From positions 868,001-932,000 of the forward strand of contig NZ_CP083349.1 in the NCBI RefSeq assembly GCF_020035535.1: a stretch of DNA of 64,000 nt, written 5' to 3'. Made by a program: the position numbers and the translations under genes. This stretch comes from Ensifer adhaerens. GTDB taxonomy: Bacteria > Pseudomonadota > Alphaproteobacteria > Rhizobiales > Rhizobiaceae. This document shows positions 53,569 to 61,607 of the stretch, piece by piece. Position 1 is the stretch's first letter. Each line of letters starts with the position of its first letter. The notes beneath the pieces are model-generated. The model made no database searches. It was given only the letters and a program-made list of their open reading frames with translations, and was not told the DNA's origin.

Positions 53569-56169
53569 ATGTCCATCTCGTTCATTGCGAATCTGGCGAA
53601 ATGGGGCGACCGGCCGGCGCTGGTCTTTTCCGGGCAGCGGACCGTCACCTATCGGGAGCTCGGTGAGCGGATCATCCGCCAGGCGCTGGCCTTCCGAGGT
53701 CCGCGTGGGTTGGTGGCGATCGAGGCGGAGCTTTCCGAACATGCGATCGTTGCCTATCTGGCAGCACTGGCTGCGGGGCATGCCGTAGCGATGCAGGCCC
53801 CGAAAAACGGCGCGACTGCATCTTGGGTCGATGCCTTCGAGCCAGACTTCTGCTTCCGCCGGATTGATGGCCGCTGGCGCACGGAGCATCTGCGACAAGA
53901 CGGCGGGGCGCCCCATGACCAACTCGCCGTCATGCTCTCGACCTCCGGCAGCACCGGTTGCGGCAAGGCCGTGCGCCTGTCCCGGGAAAACATCACGGCA
54001 AACGCCGCGTCCATCGCGGACTATCTCGGTCTGACGGCCGCGGATCGCGGCTGCCTCATCCTGCCGCTTCATTACTCCTACGGCCTGTCGGTGCTGAATT
54101 CCCACCTGGCAGCCGGCGCCAGCCTCTATATCCCCGGCGGATCGGTCCTCGATGCCGGTTTCCTCGATGGTCTTGCCGAAAGCGGCAGCACGAACCTTGC
54201 GGGTGTGCCCTATTCCTACGAATTGCTGGAGAAGGTGGGCTTCCGCGATCGGCGGTTCCCGCACCTGCGTTTCATGACCGTCGCTGGCGGTCGGTTGGGC
54301 CCGGACGTCATCCGTCTCTACAACGACCACCTGGGCGCTCAAGGCGCGGCCTTCTTCGCCATGTACGGCCAGACCGAAGCCACCGCGCGCATCGCCTATA
54401 TGCCGCCCGCTTTGCTTGCCGGCAACGAGGACAGGATCGGCGTTGCGATCCCAGGTGGGCGCCTCCTGATCGAGAATGAGAACGGTGCGCCGATCGAAAG
54501 CGACGGCCTGGCCGGTGAACTCGTCTATCGCGGCCCGAACGTGATGATGGGTTATGCCACGTCGCGTGACGATCTCTGCCGCGGTGCCGAACTCACCGAG
54601 CTGCGCACTGGCGATCTTGCGATGCGACATGCCGATGGGCTGTTCCAGATCGTCGGCCGCATGAAGCGGATCTCCAAGATTGCCGGGCTCAGGATCGCGC
54701 ACGACGTGCTGGAAGCAGCGCTCGAAAGGCGCGGCATCGCAGCTGCCGTCGTCGGTGACGATGCCGGCCTTCACGCCTTTTATACCGGCAACCGCGATGC
54801 CGAAGAGGTCAAGCGGTTCCTGGCGCAGGCAAGCGGGTTGACGCTCGCCCATCTGAAGGCCACCGCGCTTGCCGAGATGCCACGGCTTGCCAGCGGCAAG
54901 GTCGATTACAACGCGCTCAACATGGCAGCTCGCCAGGCAGCAGCCAACGGCGACGACGACAGTGGCGGCATCGAAGAACTCTTTGCGCAGGTCTTCTATC
55001 CGAAGCGGGTTAAGCGCTCGGACAGTTTTGTATCGCTGGGCGGCGACTCCCTTCGCTTCGTTCAGCTTTCCATGGGTTTGGAAAAGGCGTTGGGGCAAGT
55101 TCCGGACGCCTGGGAGACCTTGTCGATTGCCGACCTGTCGGTCCAGGAACGCTGCGAGACCGCCACGCGGCGGATCGGGACGGACCTGCTGGTACGTGCG
55201 CTGGCCATTCTGCTGGTCGTGGTGCACCATGAAACCGTGTGGCCGATCCCCGGTGGATCGGCGGCCATGGTCGTTCTCGCAGGCTTCAGCCTCGCCAGGT
55301 TCCAGATAGGGCCGCTTCTCGCCGGAGATGGCTGGGCGATCCTGCGGCCGCTCGCTCAGGTGCTGGTTCCCTATTATCTGATCGTCGCGACCTATGCGGT
55401 TGCCTGGGGTGAGGTGCCCTGGGCCTCGGTTCTGCTCGTCGGCAATTTCGGCCTGACGCTTCCGGAGACGCATGGCATGGTGCCGTATCTCTACTGGTTC
55501 ATCGAAGCCTATTTCCAGATGATGCTGGTCTTCGTCGGGCTTTTCGCCATTCCGCGGTTCCGCCGTTTCGTATCGGCAAGACCCTTCGCCGCAGGGATGT
55601 CTCTGCTTTTGGCGGCACTTGTCGCCCGGCTTGCCCTGCCGTTGCTCTGGCCGATCGGCAATCGGCAGATCTTTACCCTGCCCTGGATCTTTTATCTCGC
55701 CGTTATCGGCTGGTGCGCCGCCGTCGCCGAAACGGCCAAACAGCGGCTGCTGCTGATGGTGGCCGGCACAGGAGCCTTCCTGTTCTTCGGCCTGTACGAG
55801 GGAGTCTGGATCGGGACGCAGATCAAGTACATCTTGCAGATCGCCGTCCTGGCCGCGCTCATCTATCTCCCGCGCATCAACGTGCCGCGTTGGGCGGCGC
55901 AGCTTATCCTGCCTCTGTCGGCAGCGGGTTTCCACATCTACATCCTGCACCGCTTCGTGCCGGAGTTGCTGATGCTGCCGCTGCAGCCGGCATTGCCAAC
56001 CCCGGCGTTTTCGTTCCTGTCGATCTTCGGCGGTGTGGCGCTCGGTCTCGTCGCCTGGCTCGGCCAGCGGCAACTCTTGAAAACGCTTGCCGCGTGGCGG
56101 GAGCGTGAGATCCGGCCACTTCGGGTGCTCAACTTCGCAGTGCTGCGATCTCCGCTACGCCCACTGTAA
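53569..56169 (+). CDS. adenylation-carrier-acyltransferase fusion (NRPS-like, Dlt-like logic)
   Basis: An 866-residue protein in three parts. Residues 1-455 are an AMP-forming adenylation domain: TSGSTGCGK (125-133), YGQTEA (266-271), TGDL (347-350), GRMKR (363-367) and Lys444 in LASGKVDYN. Residues 465-535 are a phosphopantetheine carrier with Ser494 in SLGGDSLRF. From 541 to the end, RALAILLVVVHHE and about ten helices match acyltransferase-3-type membrane enzymes. No condensation or thioesterase domain is present. The natural reading is activation of an amino or aryl acid, loading on the carrier, then transfer to an envelope acceptor. The substrate and acceptor cannot be read. It shares 15 bp with the DinB gene tail-to-tail. 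Confidence 0.85.
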   Translation: MSISFIANLAKWGDRPALVFSGQRTVTYRELGERIIRQALAFRGPRGLVAIEAELSEHAIVAYLAALAAGHAVAMQAPKNGATASWVDAFEPDFCFRRIDGRWRTEHLRQDGGAPHDQLAVMLSTSGSTGCGKAVRLSRENITANAASIADYLGLTAADRGCLILPLHYSYGLSVLNSHLAAGASLYIPGGSVLDAGFLDGLAESGSTNLAGVPYSYELLEKVGFRDRRFPHLRFMTVAGGRLGPDVIRLYNDHLGAQGAAFFAMYGQTEATARIAYMPPALLAGNEDRIGVAIPGGRLLIENENGAPIESDGLAGELVYRGPNVMMGYATSRDDLCRGAELTELRTGDLAMRHADGLFQIVGRMKRISKIAGLRIAHDVLEAALERRGIAAAVVGDDAGLHAFYTGNRDAEEVKRFLAQASGLTLAHLKATALAEMPRLASGKVDYNALNMAARQAAANGDDDSGGIEELFAQVFYPKRVKRSDSFVSLGGDSLRFVQLSMGLEKALGQVPDAWETLSIADLSVQERCETATRRIGTDLLVRALAILLVVVHHETVWPIPGGSAAMVVLAGFSLARFQIGPLLAGDGWAILRPLAQVLVPYYLIVATYAVAWGEVPWASVLLVGNFGLTLPETHGMVPYLYWFIEAYFQMMLVFVGLFAIPRFRRFVSARPFAAGMSLLLAALVARLALPLLWPIGNRQIFTLPWIFYLAVIGWCAAVAETAKQRLLLMVAGTGAFLFFGLYEGVWIGTQIKYILQIAVLAALIYLPRINVPRWAAQLILPLSAAGFHIYILHRFVPELLMLPLQPALPTPAFSFLSIFGGVALGLVAWLGQRQLLKTLAAWREREIRPLRVLNFAVLRSPLRPL

Positions 56170-56664
56170 TCCTTCGGTCCTGAGGAAATAGGCGAGATCG
56201 AGCGCCAGGGATGGGCCACCGAGCGCGGTGAGCGTTGCATGCGCCTGCCCGCGGTGATGGGTCTGGTGGTTGAAGAAATGCGCGAGCGTCGGTGCCAGCT
56301 TCTGCGTGATGACCGTAGGGTTGACGACCGGCGAATAGGTGAGGGCTGCGGCAAGGCGTTCGTCGCTGAGGCCATCGATCCAGGCGATGATGCGCGCGTC
56401 TTCGGCAATCCGAGCGGCGGTGAGTGCCGACAGATCGTCATGGAGGATCGTGTCGAGCGAGGCTGGGGCGTCGCCCTCGCGCGTAAAGCGCTTCATCCAG
56501 ATACGGTCTGCAACGAGGATGTGGTTGAGGGTCGAAAGCAGTGAGCCGAAGAAGGCGCCTCGGTTTTGCCGCAACTCGGCATCGGTCAGTTCAGCGGCGG
56601 CGGTGTAGACCAGGCGGTTCGCCCAGCGGTTATAGTCGGCGAACATGCGAAAGTGATCGAGCAT
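56155..56664 (-). CDS. DinB-family protein
   Basis: A 169-residue four-helix bundle. MFADYNRWANRLVY at the start, LNHILVADRIWMKRF, and HFFNHQTHHRGQAHATL near the C-terminus give the three-His metal site of the DinB/YfiT fold. Members include thiol-dependent S-transferases; many have no known role. AGGAGA lies 6 nt before the ATG at 56664; an upstream in-frame ATG at 56739 adds 25 unlike residues. Its 3' end overlaps the fusion gene by 15 bp on the other strand. Confidence 0.88.
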   Translation of the reverse strand: MLDHFRMFADYNRWANRLVYTAAAELTDAELRQNRGAFFGSLLSTLNHILVADRIWMKRFTREGDAPASLDTILHDDLSALTAARIAEDARIIAWIDGLSDERLAAALTYSPVVNPTVITQKLAPTLAHFFNHQTHHRGQAHATLTALGGPSLALDLAYFLRTEGLQWA

Positions 56665-56811
56665 CGGATATCTCCTGAGGGGGCTTCGGCTTGGGGCGAC
56701 GACGCTAACTCGAAACCGCATTTCTGTGGCTGATATCACTCATGAAATTTACTGATTTGATGGCGCGGCCGATTTGTCGTTCAACGGGACGCCAACCGAC
56801 CGGGAGTTCAC

Positions 56812-57501
56812 ATGACGAGAAAACTCTATTCGCTTTGTGGTGCTGACAGGGCGCGTCCGTTCTCGCCACATGTGTGGAAGACGAAGATGTCACTGGCGCA
56901 CAAGGGGCTCGATTTCGACGTTGTGCCGATCGGTTTCACCGAAATCCCGGTGGTCGAGGATGGGGCGACAAGCCTGGTGCCGCTGCTGCGGGACGGCGAA
57001 CGGCTGGTGAAGGACAGCTTCGAGATCGCGCTTTATCTCGAACAGAACTATCCGGACCGACCGTCGCTCTTCGCCGGGGAGGGAGCCATGGCCATCGCTC
57101 GCTTCGTCGAAGGCTGGTCGCAGACGACGCTGCATCCAGCGATTACCCGCATCATCATCCGCGACATTCACGATCGCCTTGATCCGGTCGACCAGGCCTA
57201 CTTCCGTGAGAGCCGTGAAAAGCGTTTCGGCACATCGCTCGAAGCGGTCGCCGAAAGCGGGGGAGCATCTCTTGCGACCTTCTCGGAAAAGCTCGAGCCG
57301 CTGCGCCATATGCTGAAGTTTCAGGATTTCCTCGGCGGCGCGTCACCGCTTTTCGCCGACTATATCGTCTTCGGCGCGTTTCAGTGGGCGCGCATTGTCT
57401 CGCCGCAGCGTCTCCTACAGCCGGGCGATCCCGTCACCGACTGGTTCGAACGCTGTCTCGATCTGCACCACGGGCTCGGACGCAGTGTGACGGCTGCGTG
57501 A
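56812..57501 (+). CDS. glutathione S-transferase family protein
   Basis: A 229-residue cytosolic GST. The thioredoxin-like N-terminal domain begins KLYSLCGADRARPFSPHVWK, with the conserved cis-Pro in FTEIPVVEDG and DSFEIALYLEQNYP. An all-helical C-terminal domain follows. The glutathione-activating residue (Ser or Cys in the first loop) is not clear. The overall look is closer to the beta-etherase-type bacterial GSTs than to classical detoxifying ones, but this is a soft call. It stands alone, 102 nt before ndk. Confidence 0.82.
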   Translation: MTRKLYSLCGADRARPFSPHVWKTKMSLAHKGLDFDVVPIGFTEIPVVEDGATSLVPLLRDGERLVKDSFEIALYLEQNYPDRPSLFAGEGAMAIARFVEGWSQTTLHPAITRIIIRDIHDRLDPVDQAYFRESREKRFGTSLEAVAESGGASLATFSEKLEPLRHMLKFQDFLGGASPLFADYIVFGAFQWARIVSPQRLLQPGDPVTDWFERCLDLHHGLGRSVTAA

Positions 57502-57539
57502 AACCCGCTTGGCCCAAGCCGAATCATCGGCGAACCCCC

Positions 57540-57568
57540 TTGTTTTGCGCGGGATTGGCGGCTAATGA
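57540..57568 (+). promoter_or_regulatory. putative ndk promoter
   Basis: TTGTTT (57540-57545) and TAATGA (57563-57568) with 17-bp spacing, placed 35 nt before the ndk ATG. Confidence 0.5.
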
Positions 57569-57603
57569 ACCGCCACTTCTCAAGAAACAAGGGATTTGAG
57601 CCA

Positions 57604-58026
57604 ATGGCTATTGAACGTACCTTCTCGATGATCAAGCCGGACGCGACCAAGCGCAACCTGACCGGCGCAATCACCAAGATGCTCGAAGATGCCGGCCTGC
57701 GCGTCGTCGCCTCGAAGCGCGTCTGGATGAGCCGTCGCGAAGCCGAAGGCTTCTACGCCGTTCACAAGGAACGTCCGTTCTTCGGCGAACTGGTTGAGTT
57801 CATGTCCTCCGGCCCGACCATCGTTCAGGTTCTCGAAGGCGAAAACGCAATCGCCAAGAACCGCGAAGTCATGGGCGCCACCAACCCGGCAAACGCTGAC
57901 GAAGGCACCATCCGCAAGGTTCACGCTCTCTCGATCGGCGAGAACTCGGTTCACGGTTCGGATGCTCCGGAAACCGCTGCTGAAGAAATCGCCTACTGGT
58001 TCTCGGGCACCGAGATCGTCGGCTGA
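57604..58026 (+). CDS. ndk: nucleoside diphosphate kinase
   Basis: A 140-residue enzyme that balances nucleoside triphosphate pools by transferring phosphate from ATP through a His. It starts [17 protein letters not shown]; the active-site His lies in NSVHGSDA near residue 117. Length and motif order are normal. The ATG at 57604 fixes the standard N-terminus. It is followed by a strong terminator and has its own promoter candidate. Confidence 0.97.
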   Translation: MAIERTFSMIKPDATKRNLTGAITKMLEDAGLRVVASKRVWMSRREAEGFYAVHKERPFFGELVEFMSSGPTIVQVLEGENAIAKNREVMGATNPANADEGTIRKVHALSIGENSVHGSDAPETAAEEIAYWFSGTEIVG

Positions 58027-58076
58027 TTCAAAATCTTCGGTTCGGGCTACAACGGCCTGAATTGATTCAGGATTTG

Positions 58077-58104
58077 AACCGGAGCGGAAACGCTCCGGTT
58101 TTTT
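58077..58104. terminator. intrinsic terminator after ndk
   Basis: A 10-bp stem AACCGGAGCG (58077-58086) with CGCTCCGGTT (58091-58100), GAAA tetraloop, and T-run to 58104. A small 7-bp hairpin (CCTGAAT at 58056-58062 with ATTCAGG at 58065-58071) precedes it. Confidence 0.88.
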
Positions 58105-58114
58105 ATTGCCGGTC

Positions 58115-58624
58115 TCAAACCGGGCACTTGGCGGTTTCGAAATGCTCCGGCGCCTTGCCGCCGCGGAAGACCTCCGGGTTCTTGTCATAGGCAGGGCCTT
58201 CGACCAACGCTTTCGCCGGCATGATGTCCTGGTCGATGTCGGAGATGACTGTGGTCTCGAGTTTCTGCAGCGACTGGCCCTCAGGGCCTTTGACCTCGAT
58301 CGTCACCGCATAGGGGCGGTCTTTCTTCACGCAGGTAATATCTGGGCTTTCCAGCACCACCTTCTCCAGCTTCGGGAAGAGTTTGCGCTCCAGCGTGAGC
58401 GCGTCGCCGCCTGCCGGATTTTCGAAGCGTGCAAGGACAACGCTCCCATCTGGCACCGCCTCCGCCTTCATCAGTGTGATCATGTAGGTCGCGTAGGCGA
58501 GGCGGTAGTTGAAGACGAACATCTTGCCCGTCAGCTTCAACGGATCGGGTCCGCTCTCGCGCTGACAGGCGGTAGCGACGAGCGCGATGGCAATTGCCGC
58601 CAAGATCCCGAATGTCCTTGTCAT
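58115..58624 (-). CDS. putative lipoprotein of unknown function
   Basis: A 169-residue exported protein. The signal segment TFGILAAIAIALVATACQ ends in a Cys with an atypical lipobox (ATAC), so it may be a lipoprotein. The rest is soluble with two further Cys (DITCVKK and AKCPV) that could pair. Its ATG overlaps the stop of the CGNR gene (ATGA), so the two are translationally coupled. I do not recognise a family; the periplasm is the probable location. Confidence 0.65.
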   Translation of the reverse strand: MTRTFGILAAIAIALVATACQRESGPDPLKLTGKMFVFNYRLAYATYMITLMKAEAVPDGSVVLARFENPAGGDALTLERKLFPKLEKVVLESPDITCVKKDRPYAVTIEVKGPEGQSLQKLETTVISDIDQDIMPAKALVEGPAYDKNPEVFRGGKAPEHFETAKCPV

Positions 58625-59181
58625 GGGCCTGTCTCTTCCCTGTTGCGATGGTAGTGGCGCCTGGCCTTGTTGCGATTGCCGCAGACGGCCATGTCGCACC
58701 AGGTGCGGCTGCGATTGCGGCTGCGGTCGAGAAACAGCCAGCCGCAATTCGGGCAGATCTTCAGCCGGTCGGGTTCGGGGTTCGCCGCGAGGCTCAGCGC
58801 CGATTGCGCGGTCGCCGTGTCGAGCGGAAGCAGACCGCCAGAGTGGGAGGAGCCGCGCAAGACGCCGGCGATCGCCTCGAGCAGATCCGCCAGCAGTTCC
58901 GGTCGTCCATTGGCCGATATCTCGGCGCGAAAGTGCCGATCGGTCGCTTCGCGCAGCCACAGCAGCTTGGCGCGGTTTTCCGCGGCGACGGGGGCCAGTG
59001 GGCCGAAGCGGGTGTTCTCTGCTGCGAAGTGGTTGGCCGCTTCCGCAAAGGAATCGATTGCCGCGGCATCGGCGAAGCGATCGATCCGGCGTTCCGGATC
59101 GAAACGCAGGACGATGGAATTGGCCACATCCAGCGCCAAGGCGCCGCCGGCAAATCGATGGGCTGTCCAGGTGAAGGTCAT
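58621..59181 (-). CDS. CGNR zinc-finger regulator-like protein (ABATE domain)
   Basis: A 186-residue soluble protein. The first 130 residues form the ABATE-type stress-linked N-terminal domain. The C-terminal finger has ICPNCGWLFLD and WCDMAVCGNRNKARRHY, the CGNR signature with its four Cys. Such proteins are taken as DNA-binding regulators, but few have been studied. The lipoprotein gene follows with a 4-nt overlap, and a LivH-type permease gene diverges 67 nt away, so one or both may be its targets. Confidence 0.85.
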   Translation of the reverse strand: MTFTWTAHRFAGGALALDVANSIVLRFDPERRIDRFADAAAIDSFAEAANHFAAENTRFGPLAPVAAENRAKLLWLREATDRHFRAEISANGRPELLADLLEAIAGVLRGSSHSGGLLPLDTATAQSALSLAANPEPDRLKICPNCGWLFLDRSRNRSRTWCDMAVCGNRNKARRHYHRNREETGP

Positions 59182-59248
59182 GTGAAAATCCTAACTGGCA
59201 AAAATGATTTTACCAGTTATATTGATCTTGTCACGCTCCGGATGCGCC

Positions 59249-60145
59249 ATGCTCTATTTTATGCAGCAGCTCGCCAACGCCGTTCCCGTCGCTGCCCTCT
59301 ATGCGGCGCTCGCTTTCGGCTATGCGATCGCCTTCGCGGTGACGCGCCGGGCTGATCTCACCTATGGCGCGCTCTTTGCGTTCTCCGGCCAGATGTTTGT
59401 GCTGTTTGCGGATTTCGGCTGGAACCGGCTGTGGCTGGTGCTGCCAGCTGCTCTTGGCCTTGGGGCTGCTGCGGCCCTGACCTTCAGCCTCGGCGCCGGG
59501 CTCGTGGCCGGGCGGTATGTCATGCGGCCGCTTGCCTTCTCCTCCGCCAATACCGTCGTTGTCGCTTCGCTCGGTTGCCTGCTGGTCCTGATGGAAATGG
59601 CGCGGCTCGCCTCGCAGTCACGCAGCCTGTGGCTGCCCCCGTTCCTGAACGGCAACATCGTCTTCTGGAACGATCCGCGTTTTCCCGTAACCCTGACGAT
59701 CATACAGATTGGCAACACGGTGCTGATGGCGGCGCTCGTGGCAGCCGGGCACTGGTTCCTCACGCATTCGCGGGCAGGGCGGTTTTGGCGTGCAGTGTCC
59801 GAGGATCGGGGGGCTGCAGCGCTCTGCGGCGTCGATGCCGCGACTGTCTACATCGTCGCCTATGGCGTGGCATCGTTGATCGCCGCCGTCTGCGGCGTTC
59901 TCGCTGCGTCGTACTACGGCAACATGGACTTCGGCACGGGATTGACCTTCGGCGTCAAGGTGCTGTTCATCGCTGCGATCGGCGGCCAGGCTTCACCACT
60001 CTACGCGGCGCTCGGTGCGGCCGGAATCGGATTGCTTGAGACGCTCTGGACCGCCTATGGCCCCATTCTCTGGCGTGACTTCGCGATCTTCGGCTTTCTG
60101 GTGGTCGTGTTGGCGGTGACGCGCAAGGAGAAGGTCATCCCCTGA
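59249..60145 (+). CDS. orphan LivH-type branched-chain amino acid ABC permease
   Basis: A 298-residue membrane protein with about eight helices and the LivH-like motifs VAALYAALAFGYAIAFAVTRRADLTYGAL and GVKVLFIAAIGG. Normally LivH works with LivM, two ATPases (LivG, LivF) and a periplasmic binding protein; none is next to this gene. Motif GAxxAxG near the coupling loop is weak. ATG 59249 is chosen, with 59261 and 59204 as alternatives. It may use partners encoded elsewhere, or be a relic. Confidence 0.82.
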   Translation: MLYFMQQLANAVPVAALYAALAFGYAIAFAVTRRADLTYGALFAFSGQMFVLFADFGWNRLWLVLPAALGLGAAAALTFSLGAGLVAGRYVMRPLAFSSANTVVVASLGCLLVLMEMARLASQSRSLWLPPFLNGNIVFWNDPRFPVTLTIIQIGNTVLMAALVAAGHWFLTHSRAGRFWRAVSEDRGAAALCGVDAATVYIVAYGVASLIAAVCGVLAASYYGNMDFGTGLTFGVKVLFIAAIGGQASPLYAALGAAGIGLLETLWTAYGPILWRDFAIFGFLVVVLAVTRKEKVIP

Positions 60146-60161
60146 TCGCAAGAGGCGGGCG

Positions 60162-60629
60162 CTACTTCATCGACCAGCGGTCCCGTGCGGTATCGTCCGC
60201 ATCCTTGGCGCTGACCCAGCCGCCGGTGGTGCCGTCGCCGAGGTGTTCTTTTTTCCAGAAAGGCGCCGACGTCTTCAGGAAATCCATGATGAAGTTGGCG
60301 CCATCGAAGGCGGCCTGCCGATGCCGCGAGGCGGCAACGACCAGCACGATGTTTTCGCCGGGAAGGATTTTTCCGTAACGGTGAATGGCTGTGGCGGCCT
60401 GGAGCGAGAAGCGCTCGACCGCCTCGTTGGAGATGCGCGCGATCTCCGCTTCCGCCATGCCGGGGTAGTGTTCGAGCTCAAGGGCGGCAAGCGTTCCGGC
60501 TTCGTCGCGGCAAAGCCCAGAAAAGGTAACGACCGCGCCGATGTCGCGACGTCCAGCCGAAAGCTTCTCAACCTCGGCATTGAGGTCGAAATCCTCGCGC
60601 TGAACGCGCACGGTGACCGGCGCGCTCAT
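60162..60629 (-). CDS. moaE: molybdopterin synthase catalytic subunit
   Basis: A 155-residue large subunit of molybdopterin synthase. It binds precursor Z and receives sulphur from the C-terminal glycine of MoaD. GAVVTFSGLCRDEAG, LELEHYPGMAE and ASRHRQAAFDG are the family motifs; the catalytic Lys is in PFWKKEHLG. ATG 60629 lies 4 nt after the MoaD stop; a GTG at 60641 that overlaps moaD is an alternative. It is the last gene of pgsA-moaD-moaE. Confidence 0.94.
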   Translation of the reverse strand: MSAPVTVRVQREDFDLNAEVEKLSAGRRDIGAVVTFSGLCRDEAGTLAALELEHYPGMAEAEIARISNEAVERFSLQAATAIHRYGKILPGENIVLVVAASRHRQAAFDGANFIMDFLKTSAPFWKKEHLGDGTTGGWVSAKDADDTARDRWSMK

Positions 60630-60633
60630 GGGC

Positions 60634-60894
60634 TCAGCCACCCGTCATCGGCGGAAACAGGGCAATCTCCCGGGCGCCGGCAATCGGCTCCCCGTGGTCG
60701 ACATGCTCCTGGTTGATGGCCGCACGGATGACGTTTTCGTGTTCGAGCGCCGCTTCGTATTCCTCGCCGAGCGTCTTCAGGTACGCGAGCAGGTCGGCGA
60801 CGGAGACAACGCTGGCCGGAACGTCCAGCGTCTCTTCGCCCTTGCCGATGCGCTCGCGCACCCAGGAGAAATAGACGAGATTGACCGTGCTCAT
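60634..60894 (-). CDS. moaD: molybdopterin synthase sulphur carrier subunit
   Basis: An 86-residue ubiquitin-like protein starting STVNLVYFSWVRERIG and ending PPMTGG. The terminal Gly-Gly is needed for adenylation by MoeB and conversion to the thiocarboxylate. Its ATG overlaps the pgsA stop (ATGA) and moaE follows after 4 nt. The three genes are therefore co-translated. Confidence 0.93.
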   Translation of the reverse strand: MSTVNLVYFSWVRERIGKGEETLDVPASVVSVADLLAYLKTLGEEYEAALEHENVIRAAINQEHVDHGEPIAGAREIALFPPMTGG

Positions 60895-61478
60895 TCGTTG
60901 ACCACGTGCTTGAGGCCGGCGCGGAAATAGTCGTAGCCCGTATAGAGCGTGATGGCGGCGGCGATCCAAAGGAGCACGATACCAGCCTCGGTCGTGTAGG
61001 GCAAAACCTTGTCGCCGGCGGGGCCTGCCAGCAGGAAGGCAATCGCCACCATCTGGATCGTGGTCTTCCACTTGGCGATGCGGGTGACGGGCACGCTGAC
61101 CTTCAGCGCCGCCAGATATTCACGGAGGCCCGATACCAGGATTTCGCGGCAGAGGATGATGATCGCAGCCCAGATCGACCAGCCGGCGATCGTGCCGTCG
61201 GCTGCGACGAGCAGCAGGATCGAGGCGACAAGCAGCTTGTCGGCGATCGGATCCAGCATCTTGCCAATATTCGACGTCTGCTTCCAGATGCGGGCAAGGT
61301 AGCCGTCGAAGAAGTCCGTGATCGACGCAATCGCGAAGAGCGTGACCGCGGTCCAGCGCGCAAAATCCGAACTGTGCAGCCGCCCTTCGATGAAGAAGCA
61401 AAGGACGATCAGCGGCACGATCAGGATTCGGAAATAGGTGAGCAGGTTCGGGATGCTGTAGGCGACGGGCGTGGGCAT
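60891..61478 (-). CDS. pgsA: CDP-diacylglycerol-glycerol-3-phosphate 3-phosphatidyltransferase
   Basis: A 195-residue membrane enzyme making phosphatidylglycerol phosphate, the precursor of phosphatidylglycerol and cardiolipin. The CDP-alcohol signature is split as SITDFFDGYLAR and GKMLDPIADKLL. Five or six helices. It shares only four bases with moaD at its stop (ATGA). uvrC lies upstream, 129 nt away. It complements pssA in this window, so both branches of phospholipid synthesis are represented. Confidence 0.95.
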   Translation of the reverse strand: MPTPVAYSIPNLLTYFRILIVPLIVLCFFIEGRLHSSDFARWTAVTLFAIASITDFFDGYLARIWKQTSNIGKMLDPIADKLLVASILLLVAADGTIAGWSIWAAIIILCREILVSGLREYLAALKVSVPVTRIAKWKTTIQMVAIAFLLAGPAGDKVLPYTTEAGIVLLWIAAAITLYTGYDYFRAGLKHVVNE

Positions 61479-61581
61479 GGATTCGTGTTCTCTGGTTCGT
61501 CTGGTACAGAATGACTTTGCTGGCCGGAGGTCAACAGGTCATCGTCGGCAACTGTCATATTTGCCCTATTGCATGTGAACG

Positions 61582-61607
61582 CCGGGTGAATTGTGACACC
61601 CGGTTTT
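61582..61607 (+). terminator. small hairpin at the uvrC/pgsA junction
   Basis: A 7-bp stem CCGGGTG (61582-61588) / CACCCGG (61597-61603) with an 8-nt loop and TTTT on the plus strand. For the minus-strand genes it has no U-tract, so its role is uncertain. Confidence 0.3.

Noticed and set aside
53563..56073. Very long open frame on the minus strand (836 codons) under the adenylation fusion gene
   Set aside because: It is the antisense shadow of a GC-rich coding sequence. It has no recognisable domain and an Arg/Asp/Gly-rich composition, while the plus frame has clear motifs.
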